Assembly (NCBI GenBank): GCA_900315285.1
Contig: OMYO01000002.1
Span: 1-64,000 of the forward strand
Reading direction: 5' to 3'
From: an uncultured Eubacteriales bacterium
GTDB lineage: Bacteria > Bacillota > Clostridia > Oscillospirales > Acutalibacteraceae
DNA: 64,000 nt
In this document: positions 33,827 to 41,025 of the stretch, one piece after another
Position numbering within the stretch: the first letter of the stretch is position 1
Layout: each line of letters starts with the position of its first letter
Notes under the pieces: model-generated
What the model saw: the letters and a program-made list of their open reading frames with translations, nothing else
Told to the model about the DNA's origin: nothing
Databases searched by the model: none
Position numbers and translations under genes: made by a program

Positions 33827-34779
33827 CCATGGCGAAGACGAAAAAGAACTCGGCGGTGCGCCGCCGCTCAGGAAGTCTCCGGTATCTGACCCGGGAGGGA
33901 ATCCGGAACATCCGCTCCAACCGGATGATGTCCATTGCCTCCATCATTGTTCTGACCTCCTGCCTGCTCATAACAGGAATTGCTTTCCTGTTGACCGCCA
34001 ATATCAATGTGGCGCTGCGCGGGGTCCAGGACCAGAACGTTATCATGGTCTATCTGAAGGATGACACCACGGCAGATGAGGCTGGCACCGTCGACCAGGA
34101 TATCCGCATGCTCCCCGACGTGGACCATACAAAGTTCATCCCCAAGGAAGAGGCATATAAACAGCAGCTGAAGAGCCTGGGGGAGGATGCCAAACTAATG
34201 GATGGTCTGGACAAAAACCCCCTGCCGGATGCCTATCAGGTCACCCTTAAGACGCTGGACAACTATGACAGTGTGCTCCAGTCATTGAAAACAGTGGACC
34301 ATGTTGAGTCTGTGCGCGGGAACTCCGAACTTGCGGGGCAGGTGCGCCATCTGCGCCGATCGGTTTCGGTTATCAGCATCAGCATTATTGTCATGCTGCT
34401 TCTGGTATCGTTGTTTATTATTGCAAACACCATTCGCATTACCATGTTCAATCGCCGGCTGGAAATCGGAATCATGAAGGCCGTCGGCGCCACCAACTGG
34501 TTTGTCCGCTGGCCGTTCATTATCGAAGGATCAGCCATAGGCGCACTCTCCAGTGTCCTCGCGGAACTTCTGGTCTTCGTGGTCTACCGCATAACTTCAG
34601 GGTCCATGAAGAGTATTTTCACCGTGCTGGGAGCCGCACCGGTCCCGTTTTCCCACTACGCCGGGTGGCTGTTCCTTATCTTCATCCTGATCGGCATCCT
34701 GGCCGGTGTTCTCGGCAGCTCCCTCTCCATGGGCAAATATCTGAGAGAACAGGGGAGTGTGGTCTCCAATGAGGAATAA
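33823..34779 (+). CDS. ftsX: Cell division membrane protein FtsX (318 aa)
   Basis: Four membrane helices: one near residue 45, then three in the C-terminal half. A large extracellular loop (about 70-190) lies between the first two, where FtsX contacts its hydrolase. ATG 33823 overlaps the ftsE stop; a second ATG at 33829 is equally possible. It overlaps the next gene by 11 nt, tying it to the LytM protein. Confidence 0.95.
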   Translation: MTMAKTKKNSAVRRRSGSLRYLTREGIRNIRSNRMMSIASIIVLTSCLLITGIAFLLTANINVALRGVQDQNVIMVYLKDDTTADEAGTVDQDIRMLPDVDHTKFIPKEEAYKQQLKSLGEDAKLMDGLDKNPLPDAYQVTLKTLDNYDSVLQSLKTVDHVESVRGNSELAGQVRHLRRSVSVISISIIVMLLLVSLFIIANTIRITMFNRRLEIGIMKAVGATNWFVRWPFIIEGSAIGALSSVLAELLVFVVYRITSGSMKSIFTVLGAAPVPFSHYAGWLFLIFILIGILAGVLGSSLSMGKYLREQGSVVSNEE

Positions 34780-36079
34780 ACTGAATCGGGGACTGGCTCT
34801 TCTCCTGTCACTCATTGTTGGCGTGGCGGCGCTCATTCCGGTCCAGGCTGTCTCGGAACAGGAGAAGAACTCCTACCGGGAGAAAATTGCCCGGCTGGAC
34901 GAGTCCATCGCCCTGAACCAGCAGAAAATAGACTCGAACAAGCGTCGTAAGTCCTCGGCCAAAAAGGACGCCAAGGGGCTGCAGGAACAGGTCCAGGGTC
35001 TCCAGAACCAGATCTCCGGATACAACGGGAAAATCCGGAATCTCAACGAGAAGATTGCCCTTATGAACGGGGAAATCAGCGCCCAGGAGGACAGAATCGC
35101 CGCTCTGGAGCGGGAAATGGCCCCCACCAAGCGGCAGATTGCCGCTGCCCAGCAGAAGCTCGGCGGGAGAATGCGGGCAGCCTATGAGGCGGGAAATATC
35201 TCTAATATTCAGCTGCTCCTGGAGTCAGACAGCTTCGTGGAGTTTTTGAACCGAATGGAAATGCTGGACCGCATATCGCGGAACGACAACGCCATCATTA
35301 GAAGGTTGCGCCGGAGCATTGCGGGGACCCAGAAAAAACAGGACTCCATCCGGAAATATCAGGACTCCATCCAGGCGGACATGCAGGAAGTCCAGTCCGC
35401 TAAGAATGAACTGGAGACCTCGAAACAGGAGATCGTCGCCAAGCAGAATGAGCTTAATATTGAAATTCAGAAGCTCGACCTCTACATGAGCCAGCTCGAC
35501 CTGGACAGTGCCGAGGCCAAGCAGAGTATTGCAGAGGCACGCGCTGCCCAGGAAGTATTCATGGATGCCCTAAATGGCCGCTTGTCTCAAATCTCCTCTG
35601 TGGGAACCGGTACCATAGGCCCCGGCGGAATGATATGGCCTGTGCCGGACAGCGCTTCCTATATCTCTTCGGGCTATGGTCCGCGAAACGGCGGTTACCA
35701 CTATGGAGTCGACATTGCCGACCCGAAGGCCAAGGCAGGACAAGCGGTGGCCATTGTCGCTGCTGCGGCAGGCACAGTCAAGGTGGCAAGCAATATCTGC
35801 ACTCACAATTATGGCAAGCATTATAACTGCGGCTGCAATGGAGGGTACGGCAACTATGTGGTAATTGACCACGGCAATGGACTGCTGTCCTATTATGGCC
35901 ATATGGCACGGGCGCTTGTGCAGACCGGCCAGCGCGTTGCCCAGGGTCAGATCATAGGTATAATGGGCTCTACCGGCTTCTCCACTGGACCCCATTGCCA
36001 CTTTGAGATCCGCGTGAATAACGGGCAGTCAAGGTCTATGGCTGCAAGAAATCCGCTGGCGTATGTGGGGAGACACTAA
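34769..36079 (+). CDS. Secreted coiled-coil LytM/M23 peptidase, FtsEX-activated hydrolase (436 aa)
   Basis: ATG 34769 has AGGGGAG at ideal spacing. A signal peptide (1-31, cleaved near Val-Gln-Ala) is followed by a coiled coil (about 32-265) of the EnvC/CwlO/PcsB type. The C-terminal M23 LytM domain then has an intact zinc site: His311-x3-Asp315 and His409-x-His411. EnvC itself has lost these ligands and works only as an activator, so this protein should cut peptidoglycan peptide bonds itself. The overlap with ftsX makes it the obvious FtsEX client. An insert with Cys residues (about 330-355) sits inside the LytM fold. Confidence 0.92.
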   Translation: MRNKLNRGLALLLSLIVGVAALIPVQAVSEQEKNSYREKIARLDESIALNQQKIDSNKRRKSSAKKDAKGLQEQVQGLQNQISGYNGKIRNLNEKIALMNGEISAQEDRIAALEREMAPTKRQIAAAQQKLGGRMRAAYEAGNISNIQLLLESDSFVEFLNRMEMLDRISRNDNAIIRRLRRSIAGTQKKQDSIRKYQDSIQADMQEVQSAKNELETSKQEIVAKQNELNIEIQKLDLYMSQLDLDSAEAKQSIAEARAAQEVFMDALNGRLSQISSVGTGTIGPGGMIWPVPDSASYISSGYGPRNGGYHYGVDIADPKAKAGQAVAIVAAAAGTVKVASNICTHNYGKHYNCGCNGGYGNYVVIDHGNGLLSYYGHMARALVQTGQRVAQGQIIGIMGSTGFSTGPHCHFEIRVNNGQSRSMAARNPLAYVGRH

Positions 36080-36082
36080 AAA

Positions 36083-36119
36083 AAGGACTGTACCAAAACG
36101 GTACAGTCCTTAAATTTTT
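36083..36119. terminator. Bidirectional terminator between the LytM and GntR genes
   Basis: A 12-bp perfect stem (AAGGACTGTACC and complement; arms 36083-36094 and 36100-36111), AT-rich on both sides. Confidence 0.88.
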
Positions 36120-36123
36120 TGAT

Positions 36124-36840
36124 TTAACCGAGGAACGGATACTCGAGCACGTGGCTCGGCACGCGGAAGATCACGAAATTCACAGGCTTTTCGATGCCCT
36201 GGAAATACATCCACCGATTCATTTGGACCAGCATTTCGTCCTCTTTCATGCTGAAGTCCCGGACCTCTTCCTCCGTCGGTTTGCGGACGATGGTGTCCGT
36301 AGTAAAACGCTCTATTGGGGTGTCGAGATTGGTCAGCAGGTTGTGGGCGAGGGAGCCTGAAAGGTTGTTCGTGTCAATTTTAGAGTATGCCAGAGGGGTG
36401 TAGTAATCCTCCTCAATACCGAGCAGAGTGTCCTCGCTTTTGCGGAGGCGCTTAAGGTAATGAACACGTTCGCCTTCGTTCCAGTGCTCGGTGAGAAGGC
36501 CGGGTTCTACGGAGATTTCCCGGTCCACAAGGACGTCGTTCTTGTCGGGAAGACCGAGGTGCTTCAGCATGAAGCTCAAGGAGATGAAGGGCTCCAAACC
36601 ATAGTGGTTGCTCCGTTCGCTGACGAAAGTGCCGACGCCCTGACGCTTGTAAATGGTCCCCTCACTCTCCAGCTGGGCAAGTGCAGTGCGTACGGTTGCA
36701 CGGCCGACGTGGAGGACATCCATGAGCTGGAACTCAGTAGGAAGCTGTGTATGGGCAGGGTATTTGCCCGAAATAATGAGCTTCATGATGTAGTCCTTCA
36801 CATACGTGTACAACGTAGGTGAGTTTTCTCTCTTGGCCAT
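36124..36840 (-). CDS. GntR family regulator, HutC/UTRA subfamily (238 aa)
   Basis: ATG 36840 (minus) follows AGGAGG. The N-terminal winged helix has Leu-Pro-Thr-Glu-Phe-Gln-Leu-Met and Gly-Arg-Ala-Thr-Val-Arg-Thr-Ala-Leu-Ala-Gln-Leu-Glu-Ser-Glu-Gly. The C-terminal UTRA domain (about 95-235) has Glu-Glu-Asp-Tyr-Tyr and Val-x-Arg-Lys-Pro-Thr-Glu-Glu-Glu. UTRA regulators sense small molecules such as sugar phosphates. It is not in an operon with transport genes and its target is unknown; the neighbouring lipid locus is possible. Confidence 0.9.
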   Translation of the reverse strand: MAKRENSPTLYTYVKDYIMKLIISGKYPAHTQLPTEFQLMDVLHVGRATVRTALAQLESEGTIYKRQGVGTFVSERSNHYGLEPFISLSFMLKHLGLPDKNDVLVDREISVEPGLLTEHWNEGERVHYLKRLRKSEDTLLGIEEDYYTPLAYSKIDTNNLSGSLAHNLLTNLDTPIERFTTDTIVRKPTEEEVRDFSMKEDEMLVQMNRWMYFQGIEKPVNFVIFRVPSHVLEYPFLG

Positions 36841-36876
36841 TGTAAGGGCCTCCTGTCCGAATCAATTTCTGACAAA

Positions 36877-36906
36877 ATTATAATCAACATACCAAGTCAA
36901 TGTAAA
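36877..36906 (-). promoter_or_regulatory. Sigma-A promoter for the GntR gene
   Basis: On the minus strand TTTACA (36901-36906), 18 nt, perfect TATAAT (36877-36882). Confidence 0.75.
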
Positions 36907-36984
36907 GAACAACAATAGAACAATTTGGTCATTATCCATATTATTTTTATTCTTTTTTTTACAAAGTTTATAAACGTAAAGAAA

Positions 36985-37554
36985 TTAACTGTGCTGCTCC
37001 AGCCAACTCATGAAGTTGTCGGTGTCGGCGATGAACTTTTCAGGGTCAAAGGACTGGTTTTTCAGTTCTGCCTGGACAATCATGCCGTCGGAGATGAGCA
37101 GGGCGAGCCATGCCAGGTAGTCGGCGGAGACCCCCTGAATGCGCTCCGCAATTTTTTCCGCAATGGCCTTTTGAAATTTCTGATACAGTTCAAGGATTCG
37201 TCTGCGGAGTTCTTCGTTGCTGCCGCTTGCACTGCTGATTAGCTGAAACCGGACCGTTGGCTCGTAGAAGTCTCGCTCGAGAACATATTTATAGAGACGG
37301 TGCAGGGAGGTGTCCTTTTCTGCGTTCTCCGTCCACTGGTAGAATTCGTGGTACTGCTGGGCAAGATATCGTTCGGCTATACCAAACAGGATGTCATCCT
37401 TGCTCTTATAGTGATAGTACAGTGTGCCCTTGGAGATGCCGGCCTCTTTTGCAATGGCGGCCAGGGAGATGGAGTCAATGGAGCTGTCCTTCAGAAGCAG
37501 CTCAGTGGCGTCCAGTATTTTATCGTTGACATTATCTTGGCGGGGTGCTGCCAT
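36985..37554 (-). CDS. TetR family regulator of the adjacent flavoprotein/lipid operon (189 aa)
   Basis: ATG 37554 (minus) follows AGGAGG; a longer frame to 37638 is unsupported. The N-terminal helix-turn-helix is typical: Ile-Ser-Leu-Ala-Ala-Ile-Ala-Lys-Glu-Ala-Gly-Ile-Ser-Lys-Gly-Thr-Leu-Tyr-Tyr-His. The C-terminal ligand domain is about 130 residues. It is divergent from the operon starting at 37721, whose promoter overlaps a perfect TetR-type dyad (37682-37701). By position it represses that operon in response to a hydrophobic or lipid-like ligand. Target is inferred, family is certain. Confidence 0.9.
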   Translation of the reverse strand: MAAPRQDNVNDKILDATELLLKDSSIDSISLAAIAKEAGISKGTLYYHYKSKDDILFGIAERYLAQQYHEFYQWTENAEKDTSLHRLYKYVLERDFYEPTVRFQLISSASGSNEELRRRILELYQKFQKAIAEKIAERIQGVSADYLAWLALLISDGMIVQAELKNQSFDPEKFIADTDNFMSWLEQHS

Positions 37555-37584
37555 ATTTCGCCTCCTGTTTGGGAACTTATTACA

Positions 37585-37590
37585 ATTATA
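37585..37590 (-). promoter_or_regulatory. Candidate -10 of the tetR promoter
   Basis: A perfect TATAAT on the minus strand, 31 nt ahead of the tetR start. I could not assign a clear -35. Confidence 0.35.
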
Positions 37591-37646
37591 GTACGAAATA
37601 ACTGCAAATAGTCGAAAACAATTATTATAATTACACAATTTTGCGA

Positions 37647-37675
37647 TTGACTTTTGTTATTTATCGAACTAGACT
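37647..37675 (+). promoter_or_regulatory. Promoter of the flavoprotein/lipid operon
   Basis: TTGACT (37647-37652), exactly 17 nt, TAGACT (37670-37675). The expected start point is about 37682, the first base of the operator dyad. Confidence 0.7.
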
Positions 37676-37681
37676 AATTGT

Positions 37682-37701
37682 AGTCGGTCGAATGACCGAC
37701 T
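37682..37701 (+). promoter_or_regulatory. Perfect dyad AGTCGGTC-GAAT-GACCGACT, likely TetR operator
   Basis: An 8-bp perfect inverted repeat around a 4-nt centre, at about +1 to +20 of the operon promoter. It lies 128 nt from the divergent tetR start. Size and symmetry are typical of TetR-family sites. Confidence 0.75.
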
Positions 37702-37720
37702 TTGGAATGAGGTGTCAGCA

Positions 37721-39397
37721 ATGTCGAATGTCAAAGTCAATCGCGAGGGGGATATCATCCGACTCACCGGCGAACTGGACACGTGGGAGGAAATATATGC
37801 GGCCTGTGCAAAACAGGCAAAGCCGAACAGCCGGGTCCATGTGGTGAACGATATTCGCTTAAAGGGCGCGGAGCCAATTCCCATGCGGGTTCCCACAATA
37901 AAGGATTCTGCCCTGGAGGGACTTCACCCGGATGTCCTGGTCATTGGTGGGGGAATCTCCGGATGCTCCATTGCACGGGAGCTCACAAAATGGAATCTCC
38001 AGATCCTTCTTGTGGACAAAGAGGCGGACTTCGCCCTGCAGGCTTCTGGCCGCAACGACGGCGAGGTCCATGTCGGCGTTGACCTCGGGAAGGGCAGCCT
38101 CAAACAAAAATATGTGTTACTAGGCAACCGCATGTATGATCAGGTCTGCAAGGACCTGAATGTGCCGTTCCGGAGAATTGGTCAATATGCCTGCTTTACC
38201 CAGAGCTGGCTCAAACCCATTCTCTCGGTCTACGCCTTTCACCGGAAACATCATGACGGGGTCAAGGACGTGTCCATTGTCGGTCGGAAAAAGCTACTTG
38301 CGGACAACCCCACATTCAATCCGGACTTTAAATTTGCCATGTACAACAGCTCGGCGGGAATCGTCTCCCCCTATGAGCTTACCATTGCCTATGCGGAGAA
38401 TGCTGTGAAAAACGGAGCCAGGGCCTCGCTGAACACTGCGGTTCTCTCCATGGAAACCAATAATGGGGAAATTGTCTCGGTTACGACCAACCGGGGAACT
38501 GTGTACCCGAAAGTGGTCGTCAACGCCGCCGGTGTTTTCGCTGATGATGTGGCGGAGATGGCGGGGGACAGGTTCTACTCTATCCATCCCCGCAGAGGCA
38601 CGGACGCCATCCAGGACACAAAATCCGGAAGTATTATCCACACGGTGGCATCCGTTCTGGAAATCAATAAAGAGGCGCTGCATGCCCACTCCAAGGGCGG
38701 TGGCACCATGAATACGGTCCACGGCAATATTCTTGCCGGTCCTGACGCAGTGGAGTGCCGCGAAAAGGAGGACTACTCCACGAGACAGGAGAGCATTGAC
38801 CGTATTTATAAGAAACAGGAGCATACCATTCCGGAGCTGAATCGCCGGGACATCATAACGTATTTTACCGGAGTCCGCGCCCCCACGTTTGAGGAGGACT
38901 TCGTCATTGAATGGGGGAGAAAATGCCACAATATGTACCATGTTGGCGGCATCCAGTCCCCGGGGCTCACCTCGGCGCCGGCGTTCTCACTGGACGTTGC
39001 GAAGGATGTGGCGGAGCGTCTCCGCGCGGCCCCCAATCCAGCGTTTGACCCGAAACGCCCGGGTATTCCGGTCCTCAAGGACATGTCCCCGGTGGAGCGG
39101 GCAAAAAAAATTGCGCAGAACCCGGACTACGGTATCATGATCTGCCGCTGTGAGGAAATCAGTAAAGGGGAAATTCTGGATGCCCTGAACAGCCCCTGTT
39201 GTCCCCAGACGGTGGACGCCGTGAAAAAGCGCGTCCGGCCGGGAATGGGCCGCTGTCAGGGTGGCTTCTGCTCGCCCCTTGTGGTGCAGATCATTGCGGA
39301 GAAGAATCACATCTCGCCGGAACAGGTCATGAAGTCCTCGGCGGAGTCCAATATCCTATACGGGCCGACGAAGGGAGGCGAAGACCATGCGGACTGA
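37721..39397 (+). CDS. GlpA/LhgO-like FAD oxidoreductase with BFD iron-sulfur and BON-like domains (558 aa)
   Basis: ATG 37721 is chosen (GGAATGAGGTG upstream) over the GTG at 37712. Three parts are visible. Residues 1-65 resemble a BON domain (Gly-Asp-Ile-Ile-Arg-Leu-Thr-Gly-Glu-Leu-Asp-Thr-Trp-Glu-Glu, ending Val-Val-Asn-Asp-Ile). The FAD domain begins with Val-Leu-Val-Ile-Gly-Gly-Gly-Ile-Ser-Gly-Cys at 72-82 and is of the glycerol-3-phosphate dehydrogenase/DAO type. The C-terminal BFD-like [2Fe-2S] domain has Cys-Arg-Cys-Glu-Glu and Gly-Arg-Cys-x3-Phe-Cys. In anaerobic GlpABC such enzymes oxidise sn-glycerol-3-phosphate to DHAP. Here the substrate could be a glycerolipid. It overlaps the next gene by 11 nt. 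Confidence 0.85.
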   Translation: MSNVKVNREGDIIRLTGELDTWEEIYAACAKQAKPNSRVHVVNDIRLKGAEPIPMRVPTIKDSALEGLHPDVLVIGGGISGCSIARELTKWNLQILLVDKEADFALQASGRNDGEVHVGVDLGKGSLKQKYVLLGNRMYDQVCKDLNVPFRRIGQYACFTQSWLKPILSVYAFHRKHHDGVKDVSIVGRKKLLADNPTFNPDFKFAMYNSSAGIVSPYELTIAYAENAVKNGARASLNTAVLSMETNNGEIVSVTTNRGTVYPKVVVNAAGVFADDVAEMAGDRFYSIHPRRGTDAIQDTKSGSIIHTVASVLEINKEALHAHSKGGGTMNTVHGNILAGPDAVECREKEDYSTRQESIDRIYKKQEHTIPELNRRDIITYFTGVRAPTFEEDFVIEWGRKCHNMYHVGGIQSPGLTSAPAFSLDVAKDVAERLRAAPNPAFDPKRPGIPVLKDMSPVERAKKIAQNPDYGIMICRCEEISKGEILDALNSPCCPQTVDAVKKRVRPGMGRCQGGFCSPLVVQIIAEKNHISPEQVMKSSAESNILYGPTKGGEDHAD

Positions 39398-40640
39398 TGT
39401 GCTTGTCATTGGCGGAGGTCCTGCCGGTCTTGCCGCTGCCATTTCTGCAAAGAAGAATGGTGCAGATGTCCTTCTCATTGAGCGGGAGAGCCGCCTCGGA
39501 GGAATTCTGAAGCAGTGTATCCACGACGGCTTCGGTCTCGTGCGGTTTCAGGAAAAGCTTTCCGGCCCGGAGTATGCGGAACGCTTTATTGAAGAGTTCC
39601 ATAATCTGAAAATTCCGGCCATGGTCCAGACATTTGTGACGGACCTGAAAAAGACCGAGGAAGGGTTTCTTGCCACCGTTGTGAATGCAAAAGGCGTGGA
39701 GACCATTGAGGCAAAGAGCATGGTCCTTGCCACCGGATGCCGCGAGAGGACGGCCAAGCAGGTATTCATCCATGGTACCCGCCCGGCTGGTGTCTTTACA
39801 GCGGGAACGGCGCAGCATTTTATCAACCTGATGGGAGAACTGCCCACAAAACGCTGTGTTATTCTGGGCTCTGGAGACATCGGTCTTATCATGGCGCGTC
39901 GTCTGACCCTCGAAGGGGCAGAGGTCGTGGGTGTCTATGAGGTGAAACCGACCCCTTCCGGGCTGACAAGAAATATTCACCAGTGTCTTCACGACTATGA
40001 TATTCCATTGTACTTGTCCCACACAGTGACCCGTGTGTTTGGCCATGACAGGCTCACCGGAGTTGAGGTGGCAAAGGTGGACGACCATATGCGGCCCATT
40101 GCGGGTACCGAACAGCGCATTGACTGTGACGCGCTCATTCTCTCTGTCGGACTCATCCCTGAGAATGAACTCTCGGAGCGGCTCGGCGTGCAACTGGACC
40201 CGAGGACGAAGGGGCCGAAATGTGACGCCTCCCTCATGACATCGGTCCCGGGTGTTTTTTCCTGCGGAAACGCTCTCCATGTCAATGATCTGGTGGACTA
40301 TGTCTCAGAGAGTGGTGAGACGGCCGGTGCAGGGGCGGCAGCCTATGCAGCTGCCGAAAAGAAAAGCCAGCGTGCCCTTGTGCCAATGGAGGCTGGGGAC
40401 GGCTGCCTCTATATTGTCCCGCAGGCTCTGGACCTAGGAGCGGACAACAGTGGTACTACAATCTATTTTCGCAGCAGGAACATTGTGGAGAAGAGCATAT
40501 TCCGAATTCGATCGGGCGATCGGGTGATTTTTGAGAAAAAATACCCGTTCCTCCGCCCGCCGGAAATGGAAAAACTCACGGTGGACTTGAGCAGCCTCAC
40601 GGCTGCGGACAGTCTTACAGCGGAAGTCGAGGTGGTTTAA
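39387..40640 (+). CDS. FAD/NAD(P)-dependent oxidoreductase, partner of the GlpA-like protein (417 aa)
   Basis: Pyridine-nucleotide disulphide oxidoreductase fold. The FAD site is Val-Leu-Val-Ile-Gly-Gly-Gly-Pro-Ala-Gly-Leu at the very start. A second Rossmann motif (Val-Ile-Leu-Gly-Ser-Gly-Asp-Ile-Gly) near 150 binds NAD(P)H. The closing FAD motif is Val-Pro-Gly-Val-Phe-Ser-Cys-Gly-Asn. The last 90 residues form a separate domain. In Clostridia such proteins accompany GlpA-like enzymes and DUF1667 proteins as a three-gene electron-transfer unit. It probably passes electrons between NAD(H) and the iron-sulfur GlpA-like subunit. Confidence 0.85.
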   Translation: MRTDVLVIGGGPAGLAAAISAKKNGADVLLIERESRLGGILKQCIHDGFGLVRFQEKLSGPEYAERFIEEFHNLKIPAMVQTFVTDLKKTEEGFLATVVNAKGVETIEAKSMVLATGCRERTAKQVFIHGTRPAGVFTAGTAQHFINLMGELPTKRCVILGSGDIGLIMARRLTLEGAEVVGVYEVKPTPSGLTRNIHQCLHDYDIPLYLSHTVTRVFGHDRLTGVEVAKVDDHMRPIAGTEQRIDCDALILSVGLIPENELSERLGVQLDPRTKGPKCDASLMTSVPGVFSCGNALHVNDLVDYVSESGETAGAGAAAYAAAEKKSQRALVPMEAGDGCLYIVPQALDLGADNSGTTIYFRSRNIVEKSIFRIRSGDRVIFEKKYPFLRPPEMEKLTVDLSSLTAADSLTAEVEVV

Positions 40641-40643
40641 AAA

Positions 40644-41024
40644 ATGAGTAAATCGCAGACTATCGTATGTATTACTTGTCCCAGAGGGTGCACCATGCAG
40701 GTCACCACAGAGGACAGCGGCGAAATCACGGTCACAGGCAACAGCTGCAAGCGGGGTGAGAAATTTGCCCGCCAGGAACTGACGGATCCGCGGCGGACCA
40801 TCTGTTCTACTGTGGCCACCGCATTCCGGGATGTCCCGGTGGTTCCCTGCCGTGTCTCGGCGGAAATCCCCAAGGACATGATCTTCCCGGTCATGAAAGA
40901 GATCAACCGGGCCCGTGTGACGAAGCGGATCGGGCGCGGTGAGATAATAATCCCCAACGTATTGGGGATCGGTGCGGATATCATCTGCACCTCGGATATT
41001 TTAAAATCTGGAGAGGAGAATTGA
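40644..41024 (+). CDS. DUF1667 family Cys-rich protein (126 aa)
   Basis: Begins Ile-Val-Cys-Ile-Thr-Cys-Pro-Arg-Gly-Cys (Cys9, 12, 16), with further Cys at 35, 53 and 70. The N-terminal C-x2-C-x3-C resembles iron-sulfur or zinc ligands seen in molybdopterin-type enzymes. The C-terminal half is a compact beta domain (Ile-Pro-Lys-Asp-Met-Ile-Phe-Pro-Val-Met). DUF1667 genes regularly follow glpA/glpB-like pairs, so a role as a small redox subunit is likely. The gap to the upstream gene is only 3 nt. Confidence 0.87.
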   Translation: MSKSQTIVCITCPRGCTMQVTTEDSGEITVTGNSCKRGEKFARQELTDPRRTICSTVATAFRDVPVVPCRVSAEIPKDMIFPVMKEINRARVTKRIGRGEIIIPNVLGIGADIICTSDILKSGEEN

Positions 41025-41025
41025 A

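Noticed and set aside
39387..40640. Thioredoxin reductase or lipoamide dehydrogenase
   Set aside because: There is no redox-active Cys-x2-Cys or Cys-x4-Cys pair at the expected place, and the genomic context is a GlpA/DUF1667 unit.
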